From Priapulus caudatus (taxonomy: Eukaryota; Priapulida; Priapulimorpha; Priapulimorphida; Priapulidae), in NCBI RefSeq assembly GCF_000485595.1, contig NW_014577090.1:278540-339077 (forward strand): DNA of 60,538 nucleotides, given 5' to 3'. The translations under genes were made by a program, and so were the position numbers. This document shows, in pieces, positions 23,995-36,300 of the stretch (position 1 is the first letter of the stretch; each line of letters opens with the position of its first letter). Below the pieces are notes generated by a model. That model did no database searches. It worked only from the letters and a program-made list of their open reading frames with translations, and had not been told where the DNA came from.

Positions 23995-26900
23995 TGCTTT
24001 TAAAATTTCACAAAGAAATCTAAAATATACTGTAGGCTGTAATATGATTTATCGATATCTGATTTATTTGTAAGATATGACAAAATAACAGCAATTATAT
24101 CCTACTCTGGTTAACGTACTAACAGGAGCTCTCTATTCATTTATTCCTGGTACTATGATCAGCACTTTAAAATTACCTATTTATACTTATATTTGCATTT
24201 TCTTTTTCACTGCCAAAAGTAATAATATATGGTGCAGTGTGACAGCAGTTACGTGATCGTCACATAGAAAAAACACGGTGGGACATCGCACAACTAGTAA
24301 AGGCTTTCCTGTGGCAATCAGTGGATATGTCTTAAAATTATTGTTCTGCTGTAGGATGGGTGCCACTGTCTTCGTACAGCCCCTGGATTTAGTCAAGAAT
24401 CGTATGCAGCTTAGCGGTACGTATGTCAATTTGTCAACAATAGCTGAGAGAGAGAGAGAGCGTGTGTGCCTTTATCGTCTTTATATTATACTCCTGAATT
24501 GCTAGTTTACCAAACTCAAGTAATTTATAGTAAAATATAATTTTATTTGTTTTCATTAATTACTGTGTTTTACTGGTAATTTCATATTGTCACTTGTATG
24601 TAATAAGTTGTATTCAATATAACCATGTCTTATTTTTAGGAGAAGGAGGCGGTGCGAAACAATATAAAACAAGCTTCCATGCAGTTACTGGTATATTGCG
24701 AAATGAAGGCATCATAGGAATCTATTCAGGGTTTGTACACTCCAGCTCACAGAAGTAACATGTGAACATCAACTATGAACGTTTCATGTCGTAATGGTGA
24801 TTTAGCTGGCATCATTATAACTTCATTGTGTTATATCACTAATCTTCGTTAAGGGCTCATCCACTTGACAAAAGTGCGACTGGGTTATATCCATGGCAGC
24901 TAGTGTGGTCATAGTGGGGCTCCTATATAGTGCAACTTTACATGGTTTTATGTTTGTTGTAACCTCACTAGGACCAAGCATTGTAGATAGATAGGAAATG
25001 TATAGGAACCCACTGCCTATATTGCGAACTCATTTACTATGTGCACAGAACCAGTACAGAATGTCATCGAAACCTGCATGAGCATTATTTCGATATGTTA
25101 CGCGAAATCTTGCAAGTGGGTCCTCATTCGTAGCTGCAGTTAACCTGGTATCTATGACTGTAGGCTGTCAGCTGGTTTGCTGAGACAAGCCACGTACACG
25201 ACGACGCGACTCGGCATCTACACTTGGCTGTTCGACCTTTTCCGAGGGTGAGCCTGCATCTGTATTTAGATGTTTATCAAGGTCACAGCTGTCCCGGTAT
25301 AGATCAAAAAAATTTTACGGCAAAAACGTGGTAGAATGCAGTTGACATTGCGTCTGTATATTTAAATCGAGGTCGTAAACGTTTTTGAACTGCAAAAAGT
25401 GTTTTTGCGACCTGTAAGTTGTAACTTGTTAAATCTGTTGTATGACTAGATCAAACCTTACTCTGGTTTTATCGCTATCGGTTTTATTTATTTGTGACAT
25501 TTCATTGCAATTCTGTATTACAGCATTGTTAAACGTCAAATAAGTTTACTATTCACCTAAGTGAAGTGACGTAACTACACCCCCATTTAATATTATTGTT
25601 AGGTCTGTAAACCGAGACCACTTCATATGCTTTTCACACGTGCAATCTAAGTTGTTGATTTTATGGAACTTTGTTACTGAGCAACATTTTTAGCATGCCC
25701 CTATCGCATTTCTAATTAGTTGGAGCTACTTGCTCTCTATATAGTCTCTCTACTAGTCACTTCAGGCTGATAGGCAAATTGCACAAAAGTGAAGTTGTTT
25801 CCAGCTTGAAATTCATCTGCTGCGTGAAATCTGACGTTTACCTTTCAGCTTCATTGTATTTTCGTTGTAGTAAAGATGGCTCACCTCCAAACTTCTTCAT
25901 GAAAGCTGGCATTGGAATGGTGGCCGGAGCGACTGGGGCATTTATTGGCACACCTGCTGAAATTTCTCTCATCAGGATGTGTGCCGATGGAAGGTGAGAA
26001 GGACACCGTAGAATTACGTACCTCCTGCATTAGCAGTATGTGTGATACGTGCATTTGTGTTTCACGAGTAGGTTAATAGTGACATGTCCATTTCTGTAGT
26101 GAGCATGACTAATTTTGATGTAATGTTGTCGATGTTGACTAGTAATGTGGTTGTACTGTCGTACGGTTATACTTGTATTTATTCATAGGTTACCTGTTGC
26201 GGAGCAACGGGCATACAAGAACGTATTTGATGCTCTTTTCCGAATAATAAAGGAGGAAGGCGTTCTTACTCTATGGAGGGTAAAATGCGATTGCTGCCAA
26301 TTTAATAAATTTTATATGAGCATGTGACGAATGACACAGTCTTCATTATATTGCAACGTTCAGCTGCACAAATACTGCTTCTGGGTGTCAGTGGGCTTGA
26401 GAAGGTATAAGAAGGTAGCTGTTGTAGTATTAGGTTCTGAAATCTACTTGAATAACTGCAACACACGTTTCTACTGAGAACACACTCTAAGGTGGTATTA
26501 AATACTCGAGAAACTATCAACACACCACTCTATGGTACTCTGCAATTTCCTGTAAATGTTACTGAAACAATTATAAATGATTCGTAATTGTTTGAGCAGG
26601 TGACAGAGAATTTGTTGGTGCTGCAGAAGAATCGTGTCGCAATTTTAAACTTACGATAACAGCAATAAGCAGCACTGCGCCGCGCCGTAATTAATAACGA
26701 GACTGTCTAATTATGTTTCGATCTAGCTAATGTTATAGTGCCAACAGCTGGTGTGATTAAATTGGGGGTGTCGCTCTTAATCGGTGTCGGTTAGTGTTGT
26801 GTCAGCGGTAACAGCAGGCGTTGTTACATTGCAGGGTTGTGGTCCGACGGTCGTTCGAGCCATGGTAGTAAATGCTGCGCAGCTGGCTTCTTATTCACAA

Positions 26901-28519
26901 GCCAAGCAGTTCTTGCTCTCAACCGGTAAGCCCTCGACACGTTCCTGATCCCGATGACAGGTTTTACCCCTCCCTTTCGCTGCTTTTAACGCTGTGAAGG
27001 AGCTAATGCCTTCACGTGAAATAGTTGTTAATCATTTCTGTGGCTGTGTCTCTCAAATGCACTAGAATATTGGAAAGTCATGGACTTACAGATTTACAAT
27101 GTGAAAATAAAGTTTATCTCAGTTAGATCCATAATACGTTATAATTACTTACAACTTATTATGGATCTAACAGAGATCAACTTTATTTTTATGTGAACTA
27201 CAGAGATCCGATGAAATTATTGAATCACAGATTTAAAATGCACTGCTCTACGTACGAAGTGGAATCTTCCCATTGAAATCCTTCTGAGTCTTTCACTTCT
27301 TCTTCATCGTGTTCTGATGGGCGCCGATCTCCTGCGTAGGTTACTTCAGCGAGAACGTCTCCTGCCACTTCGTCGCGAGCATGCTCAGCGGTCTCGTGAC
27401 GACGGCCGCGTCCATGCCCGTCGACATCGCGAAGACCCGCGTCCAGAACATGAAGGTCATCAACGGCGTGCCGGAGTACAGGGGAGCCATCGTGAGTATG
27501 CCCTCACCCCTCCTCCTCTTCCTCCTCCCCTACTCCCCTTCGACCCGATGCCAGCAGGTCTCGCATGCGAGTGGAGGTGCGCTCGAGCGATTGCGGTTGC
27601 AAGCGGGGGTTAATGTGTGTGGAGTAGCCTTCATTCTGAGGTAAATGAGAGTAGGCCGACCCGTTAACGACTGTTTCGACGGCCGGTCGAGCTGTCTTTT
27701 CCTGAGCTGAATGAAGTTGTTTAGACTTGTCACCAGATGGCAGTAGGTGACATGCACGGCCAGTATGCATTTCAACTCATTAATTTGTCGTTAGGCACCT
27801 TTTGATGATATTGTCATGTAAATTCAATGTGTTACTGAAACATAAGTTCAAGAAGTACTGGGGCAGTATGCAATAACCAACTACGTGTGCCGTGAGTGAC
27901 TGCATGACAGTAATGAAATGACATTAGAGGCCTGTGATTGCAGAGTCACATTACTGCAGGCTGCTACACTAGGGCTAGTGCAGTATTCAATAACCAAAGT
28001 TGGTTATTGCATACTGCACTAGCCCTACAACATTAACATTACTATTTTTAATTGTAACAGCATTACTGTTGTGCAGTCCCTTGTGACGCAAGTAGAACTA
28101 CTTGCGTCACACGGTACTGCACAACAGTAATGCTTTGACATTAGAAGTCTCTGACTGTGGAGTCACATAAATCCTAAACACTACACTGGAACTGGCGCAG
28201 TCTGCAACGAGAGTGTATTCACATCGTTCGTGACGGCACAGGGGGGCAGGGTGTTCTCGCTCGCCGCTGGAAACGACGTATGAAGTGTCGTCGTATCCAT
28301 TCCCGGTCATCATGCGTCCGCGTCTCTCTCCTCACGCAGGATGTCCTGGTCAAGGTCGTGCGCAACGAGGGCTTCTTCTCGTTGTGGAAGGGCTTCACGC
28401 CGTACTACGCCCGCCTCGGACCGCACACGGTCCTCACCTTCATCTTCCTCGAGCAGATGAACAAGAACTATCGCCGCATTGTGTTCGGCGACACGTCGGG
28501 TCACGGCGGCGGCCTGTAA
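17528..28519 (+). CDS. SLC25A11: Mitochondrial 2-oxoglutarate/malate carrier
   Basis: Inner-membrane carrier exchanging 2-oxoglutarate for malate in the malate-aspartate shuttle. Exons: 17528-17595, 24355-24416, 24640-24730, 25164-25247, 25871-25993, 26189-26279, 26835-26925, 27340-27491, 28340-28519. All phases join to a complete 313-residue protein (human 314). The start ATG lies in CGAAGATGAGTGG and aligns with the family N-terminus. Three mitochondrial-carrier repeats are present: signature PLDLVKNRMQ at residue 32, the family-typical degenerate PAEISLIRM at 130, and PVDIAKTRVQ at 230. The C-terminal HTVLTFIFLEQMNKNYRR matches the family closely. The final exons are GC-rich, unlike the AT-rich introns. 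Intron 1 (6.8 kb) is inflated by an LTR retrotransposon in the same orientation; intron 8 holds a cluster of hairpins. Confidence 0.98.
17827..17911. mobile_element. Small foldback with telomere-like core
   Basis: Left end AACGACCGTCAGGCAT and right end CTGACAGTCGTT are imperfect inverted repeats. Between them is CCTAATCCTAACCCTA. It resembles families A and B in layout but differs in sequence. It lies in SLC25A11 intron 1. Confidence 0.5.
18372..18523 (+). repeat. 5' LTR
   Basis: TGTAATGTTCTATTGTTGAT to the CAATTCA end. It includes GGAATAAAGG (AATAAA signal). The sequence directly downstream (GCAACGTGACGATG) does not start with TGG, so no ordinary primer-binding site is visible. Confidence 0.92.
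18524..23000. other. Scrambled-looking 4.4-kb interior of the LTR element
   Basis: No coding exon, tandem repeat, homopolymer run of note or known motif. The sequence is nearly structureless with roughly even base use; the longest frames (for example 19447-20205, minus, 252 codons) have no protein-like pattern. The last 60-80 bases before natural-looking sequence resumes are unusually GC-rich (GGGTACCGCGCCCGGCCGGC). The edges are approximate. Confidence 0.6.
23005..23196 (+). pseudogene. C-terminal tail of the retrotransposon polyprotein
   Basis: A 63-codon frame ends in RRSHRQKRAPAKYSVTM and a stop, 168 bp before the 3' LTR. An acidic/serine linker followed by basic RRSxRxRxAPxxYS is typical of the extreme C-terminus of Ty3/gypsy-like integrase polyproteins, but too short to assign a clade. 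The ATG at 23005 is probably internal; the upstream part of the frame is lost in the scrambled block. Confidence 0.6.
23364..23515 (+). repeat. 3' LTR
   Basis: 152 bp, nearly identical to 18372-18523, the few differences being GGGGAAGG against GGGGATGG and changes in the last 25 bases. Preceded by the polypurine tract and followed by TGCAC. Confidence 0.93.
23657..23679 (+). repeat. Short (TTAGGG)n tract
   Basis: Three to four units of TTAGGG in SLC25A11 intron 1, just past the LTR element. No clear inverted flanks identified. A downstream hairpin (about 23772-23830, GATTTTCAGCACTGCTT and complement) and GCCGGAGAA repeats follow. Confidence 0.8.
23956..23992. repeat. (TA)n microsatellite
   Basis: About 18 TA units in SLC25A11 intron 1. 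Confidence 0.9.
27100..27193. repeat. Imperfect hairpin in SLC25A11 intron 7
   Basis: AAAATAAAGTTTATCTCAGT with TTAGATCCATAATA is followed by the complement TATTATGGATCTAACAGAGA with TCAACTTTATTTTT. The loop is about 15 nt. Confidence 0.75.
27921..28133. repeat. Cluster of hairpins in SLC25A11 intron 8
   Basis: Two strong hairpins lie side by side: 27970-28026 (TAGGGCTAGTGCAGTATTCA arm) and 28050-28133 (GCATTACTGTTGTGCAGT arm with GTGACGCAAGTAG stem). A GACATTAGAGGCCTGTGATT-like block before the first recurs after the second (28137 onwards), so the unit looks duplicated with the hairpins embedded. Confidence 0.75.
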
Positions 28520-28852
28520 CCGCAGCGACGGGTAGATTGTGGTAGCGTTTGTGTTAGCGTTAGACAGAGAGATAATAGTCAAAGACAGAGAGACCGTCCC
28601 TGGCCTGCATTGTACAATTTTAATTGATTTGATGGCCGAGCATTGTAGTGAGTCACTAGCTAGTGCTTACCTTAGGGGGTGATGAGGGTTAGTGCAAGGA
28701 ATAGAAAATACCTGGCATGATATTGGTAGCACAGCTACATCTGGCGTGGTAGGTACCAAACTACGTATCTGGTCAATTAAATATTAGTTGATGTTGGGAA
28801 TTTTAAAATAGGTCATTCAAAATGCGCTTTTTGCCCCCATTTGCTAATATTG

Positions 28853-28858
28853 AATAAA
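28853..28858 (+). terminator. Candidate poly(A) signal of SLC25A11
   Basis: AATAAA 334 bp after the stop codon, followed by a GT-containing stretch. The nearest canonical hexamer I noticed downstream of the gene. Confidence 0.5.
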
Positions 28859-30389
28859 GGGAAGACGGTGTAATGCGAGCTAACAGAGTAAGCTTAACTA
28901 AGAATGCATGATTTATTAACAAAATCGTAAACTATTGTTTAACTCTTGATTATGGTAAACACATTAATAATTTAGCTTGAATTGTTCACGATTCATTAAA
29001 ACGTAAACATGAATGTGGACCACAGTACCAGCAAGTGTGTATTAAATCCTTAATGACTATGAAACCATTATAACTAGTCACATTCTATCCAATAAGGTTT
29101 AGTTAGAGACTATGTCAATAGGTGCTGATATTACTGTACTCAGTTTATTTGCGAACCAGGTTCTCCATCCTGGTTGTTAAAGCTTTTTTTCTCACCGACC
29201 ATCCTTCTGTTTTTACTAAGTGGATGGTGTTAGTGTGATTTTATGGTACACGGTATTCAATCGGTACTGCAGTACAGCCACAAAGTCTTCCATATTATTT
29301 GCTGATAATTATGCACAAAGTAGCTACCATATTCTATTGTACAGCAGTAAACAGCATGTTTTTCCACGCGAGCATCTATGGAACCTGAAATTTTATTTTG
29401 CTTTTACTTGGGGAAATGAATGGATGGAGACAGAACATTATGAAATCAACTTGCTTCCAATTGTGGCGATATTCTCTGTCATTGTGTTAATCGGTTGCAG
29501 GTTAACTGATGAGAGTAGGTATGGCGGGTGGTGTTAGCTACCCATTTGAACACATACCATGCACTCCTGCTGCCCTGCAGTTGAACTATTTTGATATTGG
29601 TTTTATATGTCAGAGTTGTCGTTTTGATACAGTCCTGTGAAATTGTGTGATTAATATAACACCGGTCGAGTACCACAACTTTTATAATACATTTCTGTTA
29701 TATTTGTTGAAAATCTGCAAGTTATGTAGTTTCATGTGTTCAGTCAGTTGGTATCGGTTATATGCAATTACACATGCACTCAGTACACACCAGCACCTGC
29801 ACTAATGATCAATTTACAGTAGCAGCAAGAGACTGCCATGCCAAAAAATATACCATATCTGATCATGATACTGGTTCGGTGTTACCTTGGATGGAGTCTT
29901 GTGTACTTACTTACTTACTTATCCTCTTGGTCCCCCGATGGGACATAAGGCCGTCTTGTGTAAGTTAGCTAATCTAGCTATGATGTTATGTTAATTAAGC
30001 TAGCTGATTTCCACTTCCACTCTTACCAAGGCTGGCTTCTTTTCTGTTAGCTGGGCTGGCATCTTTACCAAGTTAGCTATTACAGTTGTTAGAGCAATTG
30101 CAGGGTAACAATAAAAAACTAACCAGCAAATATACTATTCATTATAAACATTTACTTCACTGAATATATACATACAAACAAGCCTGAACTATAGAGCAAC
30201 CTATTTATAATGCAGTTCATGCAAAGTTGAGTACTGATGTGTGGAGGAAAAATTAACCCTAATGTCATGGCGCTGTTAATTCAACGAAGACACTGCTTTA
30301 CCCAACTAAAATATGGATCTGCTATTATATATCACCAGCCATGATTACACATCAAATCTACGTCACAGGTGAAGATCGCCTCCTCGCGT
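28859..30389. other. Intergenic region between convergent SLC25A11 and DNAJC9
   Basis: No exon recognised on either strand. AT-rich, with a short CTTA run near 29907. Probably contains the 3' UTR of DNAJC9. Confidence 0.6.
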
Positions 30390-33300
30390 CTACGGCTTGC
30401 GCTTTCTCTTGTCGCCCTTCTTCTTCGGCTGCGCATACTTCGCCTCCAGTGCGCTGAAGAAGTCCTCAGCGCCGGCGGCCCGCGACTGCTGCTTCTGCAG
30501 TATGAGGGCGCTGAGGTCGGCCTCGCTGCCGCCGCCGCGCAATCCCAGTTTCTTCGCTAGCTCTTCGGCTTCGGCTGCCTCTCGCTTGGCCTGGAGAAGC
30601 AGAGACCCACGAATCACTGAAGCTGCGTGCGATTGAGACGCGATCGCACGCGACGCGGCGCGACTCGTCGGCGGGGAACTGGATTCGACGACGACGCTTT
30701 TCGACTCCGTTTCTAAACCGGAGGGGTAGGTGCAACGATGATTAATTGCAGCACTCTCACCCCCACCCCCTTGCAAAATTGTAACAAAGCGGATGGAACA
30801 GAGAGTGTTATATACCTAAGCACAGGGAAAGAATTGACCTATCTGACTGGCATGATTGATGGGCAGGTCCTGCAAATCTCAGTATGGCGAGAGTGCGTTC
30901 TAATAAAAATGTTTAGTAAAGATGTGCTGCAGTCAATATTTTTGCAAAAAATGAGGTGAGCTTGACCAACCTAGTAACAGTATCTAAGGAGGGAGTCGTT
31001 ATCTTGCTCAGACCTATAGGTTAATTACAGCCAATTACAAAGTTCTTCAGTAACGATGGAACGTAAAGGTTGTGGTAAGGTGCGTGTGTGAACTTTGAGA
31101 TGCAGCGGGATTTTGTGGTGGAACACAGATCAGTAGCTTCATTGTGATTCAATGTCTCTAAAAGATAATGTGCATTGTAACATGTTGTGAAACTGGACAC
31201 CCACCTTTCTCTTTCTAGCCTTTTCTGCCTGTTTGTCCTCGTTCACAAACTTCTCGAATTCTGGCAATTCCTTCTTCTGTATGCATTTCTTCAGTAGCTT
31301 GCGAAACCTGTTCAGCAATGGTTCGGATCTTTATTGACAAAACAGTTGTCAGCATTATTGACTTCATTGTCAATATTACTTATACAAACAAGTGCCGCGG
31401 AGCGACAGCGCTCATCTAACGTCTACTGCGGTGACTCTGTGGTGGAGTGGTGGGATTCTAGTAAACCCTGGTAGTCCCAAATGTGTTCACATACGCGCCG
31501 AAACAGTGGAAGGCACAGGGATGGTATCAGGAACCTTCTCAAAGGAATGTTCGTTGGGATCGTTATGAAAGTTGCCACGAGATGCACGTACGTTTAAGTG
31601 TCTTAAGATTAAAGATGGAAGCTCCCATCGTACGTAGTAGCAACAGCTATTTGCAAGACAGAATAGGTAAGCACTCATCCATTTACCTACGCAAGCCTAT
31701 ACAGGCTTAAATAGAGAGCTGCCACCTGTAACTAATTAACGCAGGCAAAAAACTACACCATACTATCACCACTAAATGCACTGGCAGTGGCCACTGGCAG
31801 TGGCATAAGTTACATGTAACACACTGACAGCTACAGAATGCCATAGAATATTATACAAATTAAGGAGCATTAAACCTTCTTCACCCAAATTTTAGCTTTT
31901 GAAATTTTCACGTTGACATTGTAGGCCTCATACATCCAGGCATGTATAGATTCTTACTCAGCACTACGCTTGAGTCAAATTCTTTCTAACAGTAAACCAA
32001 ACTCCATGTTTTAACCGCTCCTCTTGAGGGTGGAAGGTTATCCGACCACTTACTCTTCGCATGTCGCAGCAGAAAGTACATTCCTGGTCCTGTTCAATAA
32101 AGGCCCATGAAAAATGCTAGGTCACCGCTAAACAAAAAAGTTTTCATCGCTCGTACCGACCCAGTCCTCCAGAAAATGTCTAAAATCTGCCTGTGCGCCA
32201 TTAGACGCTTTGACCTGTGACGCTCCAATTTCGCACAAGTGATGCGCTTTCCCTACCATGATTGCTTACACGACTATCAACGAGCTAGGTCGTACGATTT
32301 AGATTTGTCCGCAATTCTGCATTTCTCCCTAATACCTTAAGTTAAGGAGGAATGTTCCCCCTTCTATTTACACCTCTTGACCTTTTGACCTTTGACCCCC
32401 CAGCTTCGGACATCCCAACTCGCTTTTCGATTTACCCCCCCACGTCCGAATATCGTGACCGTACATCGAGCTCAGTTTGGCCCAACTCGTTTGACGCCGA
32501 CGGACGCACGGACAGCCGACAGTACGGCACGAATCATGCGATTCTACAAGCTCGATCTGACTACGTCAGATGAGCTAAATACAGACTATTTAAGGTATAA
32601 ATACAACACCTGGTTTCATCCTCTCCAGTGCAGCACAGTACATTTGCTAATATCGACTCCATGTCTCCTTCATAATCAACATAAGCCGTCTTCAGATCTT
32701 CCAATTCTTCTTCGGAACCTGCATGCACAAAAACGAGACGGCTATCTAGCTTGTAGGCGAAAAATATCTTGATAATATTCTGCCCAGACCATCCAACAGG
32801 TGCCTTACAAATTAAAGGAGAGAGAAATGGGAAGATTTATTTGCCTTCCTAAGCCTAAGACATAACTTTTGATAGTTTTGTTGTTATAGTGGGGATTAGA
32901 ATTAAGTCGTTTTTCATTGATGAGAGCACAGCTATGGCACATGTATGTGTATAAATAATTAAGTTTATGCCTCTAGTGTGGTGATGCATGAATCAGTCCT
33001 CACATACACACAGTATGTATATAGTAAACAATGGTGTCCGACTTTACCTGGACAACATTGCATAGTATTGCAGATGGGGTCGTTGTCGTATCAGGTACTA
33101 TAGATATGTAACCGAGGTAGTTTTAGGTTGTTTAGTATTATGTTTATATGTTTATATGAGGTATGTTTAGGGTTAGGGTTAGGGTTAGTGTTAGGGTTAT
33201 GGTACACTTCTGTAGTACAAGTCTGGTACACTTTGTGTATACATATATGTACCTCAGGTACATATCTGTAGTACCTGATACGACAACGACCCCTTGAGCT

Positions 33301-36300
33301 ATAGTATTGCATTAATTGTATTGCATTAATAGTATTGCATAGTATTGCATTATATAGTCTTCCTCAGAGCAGAAGTTATCTGTGCCTGTGCTACTACAAA
33401 GTGTGTTAATATCGCCAAACACACATGTGAAAACCGTATTTTACACACCTTTGTATTTTTCTTCAAAATCTTCAATGTCTTTTGTGGACACCTTTTGGTA
33501 CACCAGTCTCCAGTAATCCATCCAATCTCTTTCTTGTTTGAAAATGTCATTATCGTCATCCACCTCTCCTGCAAGAAGCAAGGTATTCATGAAGACCAGT
33601 CTAGCTTGACAAAGGGTCAAGAATCGTTTACTAGAAGCAAACATCATCCCACCACACACCACAGCAAATTCTAAAACATGTTCAGAGAGTGTTAATTGCG
33701 GCAAATTGGGAAACCAAATGCTGTACGTTTGAAAATTTAAGAACTTAATTTACCTGTTTCATCATAAACTGCTCTCTTCTCTTTATCTGAGAGAACTGCA
33801 TAAACCTTGCCTAAAATCTGGAATACTACTGTAGCGGAGCGCTGCTCAGTGGCGGCGACTCGGTCTGGATGAACTTTCAGTGACAGTTTGTAGTAAGCAC
33901 GCTTTACTGGAAAGAAACAACATTGAATAGGCTGTCTCAGACAGTATCATTATATAGCGAGCTAGAGATAGAAATAGTAGGGTGCCACATAGATCATCAC
34001 TTCCCATAGCCGCATAGACTCGCATTGTGACTCTACATACTCGGTAACCAGGGCCGCACTCACAGTCTCAGCAGAGGACCGCTTCGCATTATGTTCAAGT
34101 GCCAATTAGTGAATGAGACTTCACTTTTTGAACAAAATGAAAATTTTTAGTTAAGTAGTGAAATTTTCAGCGAAAAAGATCCTGATCGGAGTGATCCAGA
34201 GTGAGAAAAGGTGGCGAGGCAAGCACTGCCACTGAAGACCAACGATGCATGATACATGTCTTTTCGGGTGGGCATTCGCCTTTATGTAAAGTGAACAGTA
34301 CTTGCTTCGACTCTGTTCCACCATGGTTCCACCCAGGGGCGTAAATCCGTACCGAGGAGTGGGGGGAGATGATCGGCGATAGACGGCGGGCAAAATTAAC
34401 TTGCTGCCCGCAGGCAAGCCGCGTGCGTTAGGCATGCCAGTGCTACGGGGGTCATGGGGCATGCCCCGCCAGAAAGTGTAGATTCACAAGGTTAAAGGAT
34501 TCAAAACACTTTTCATGACGTTTTTCAGAGAGCGTAGCACAGTAGGTTACTATAGTAAGAACTCCTGTAATAATCAAATGTATTAAACAGCAGGTAAGAA
34601 TTGCAATTTCTCACAATTATCACATGTTTTGTATGTTGCCAAACCATACTTTTTTGGCTATTCTTTTTTTCTCTTTTTTTTTTGAATACTCAGGGGGATA
34701 TCTTGTACAGCCATCCCCGCCCTCCTTCAAGANNNNNNNNNNNNNNNNNNNNNNNNNNNNNNNNNNNNNNNNNNNNNNNNNNNNNNNNNNNNNNNNNNNN
34801 NNNNNNNNNNNNNNNNNNNNNNNNNNNNNNNNNNNNNNNNNNNNNNNNNNNCAATCAATTCAATTCAATCAATTCAATTCAATTCAATAGATGGCAGTGT
34901 GTACAGATTAACATGACGTACGTGTGAATCCATGGTGTATACCCTTAACGGCGCAGTGGCCTAATCGCTAGAACATCCGTCTCCTACACCGGGATTATTT
35001 TTTACAGTTTGGGATGGGATGGGATGGCATGCGATGGCATGTGATGGCATGGGATGGGATGGGATCACAGGCACTTCGAGCATTTCAATAAATTATAATG
35101 CTAAGTAAATACGAAATCTATTTACTACCAAAGTCTTAATATGTTTCTATACTCTCTTTCACCTATTATTGCCGACAATTTCCTGTAAATGCGGTCCAAA
35201 TGCTCATCTGCAACAAACGCTGGCTGCCGCTGCACACTGACACATAACTATATAGCAGGTAGGAAAGCGTGCTGCCAAAATTCGCTCGACGCTCGCTTGA
35301 TTTCATACGAATACAACACAAATATTCAACCATTCTACTCCATCTTTGTTTCTATTTGAAGAACAGTGTTCACTTGTTGTAAAAACATACTATCTGTGTT
35401 CGTAACCGAGCTGTGTCACGCGAAATCACACAAAGCCTGACGAAATTCTCGCGTTCGCTCCTGTTGTGCAGTTTATGTAAATGGCTGAAAGTACAGGGCA
35501 CAGGAGGCGCACTGCATTTTGGGAAACTACCACGCTGCTTTCCAACTCCCGTACGAGCCCCGTCAAAGCCGCCAGTGGAGCGTTGCAAAAACGTTGCAGC
35601 GTTGCAGCGCAAAAATGAGGTCACAAAGAGCGCCGGTGGGTGTTTCCTGATTCCGACAGCCATTTACATAAACTGCGCAACGGGAGCGAACGCGAGAATT
35701 TAGTCATGCAGGCTTTGTGTGATTTCGCGTGACACAGCTCGGTTACGAACACAGACAGTATGTTTTTATAACAAGTGAACACTGTTCTTCAAACAGAAAC
35801 AAAGATGGAGTACGTAGAATGGTTGAATATTTGTGTTGTATGCGTATGAAATCAAGCGAGCGTCGAGCGAATTTTGGCTGCACGTTTTCCTACCTGCTAT
35901 ATATTTATGTGTCAGTGTGCAGCGGCAGCCAGCGTTTGTTGCAGATGAGCATTTGGACGGCATTTACAGGAAATTATCGGCAATAATACTTAATAGGTGA
36001 AAGAGAGTATATAGATACATTAAGACTTTGGTAGTAAATAGATTTCGTATTTATTTAGCATTATATTTTATTGAAACGCTCCAAGTGCCTGTGGATGGAA
36101 TGCGATGGAATGCGATGGGATGGGATGGGATGGGATGGAATGGGATGGCATGGGATGCGATATGGGATGGGATGGGATGGGATGCGATATCATATCGGAT
36201 GGGATAGTCACTAGTGTAGAGATTTCGGTTACACCGAAGACTCTATTTCAAACCACAACACACGACAGGGCGTGGCCATTTTGGAATAACTCAAAACCTG

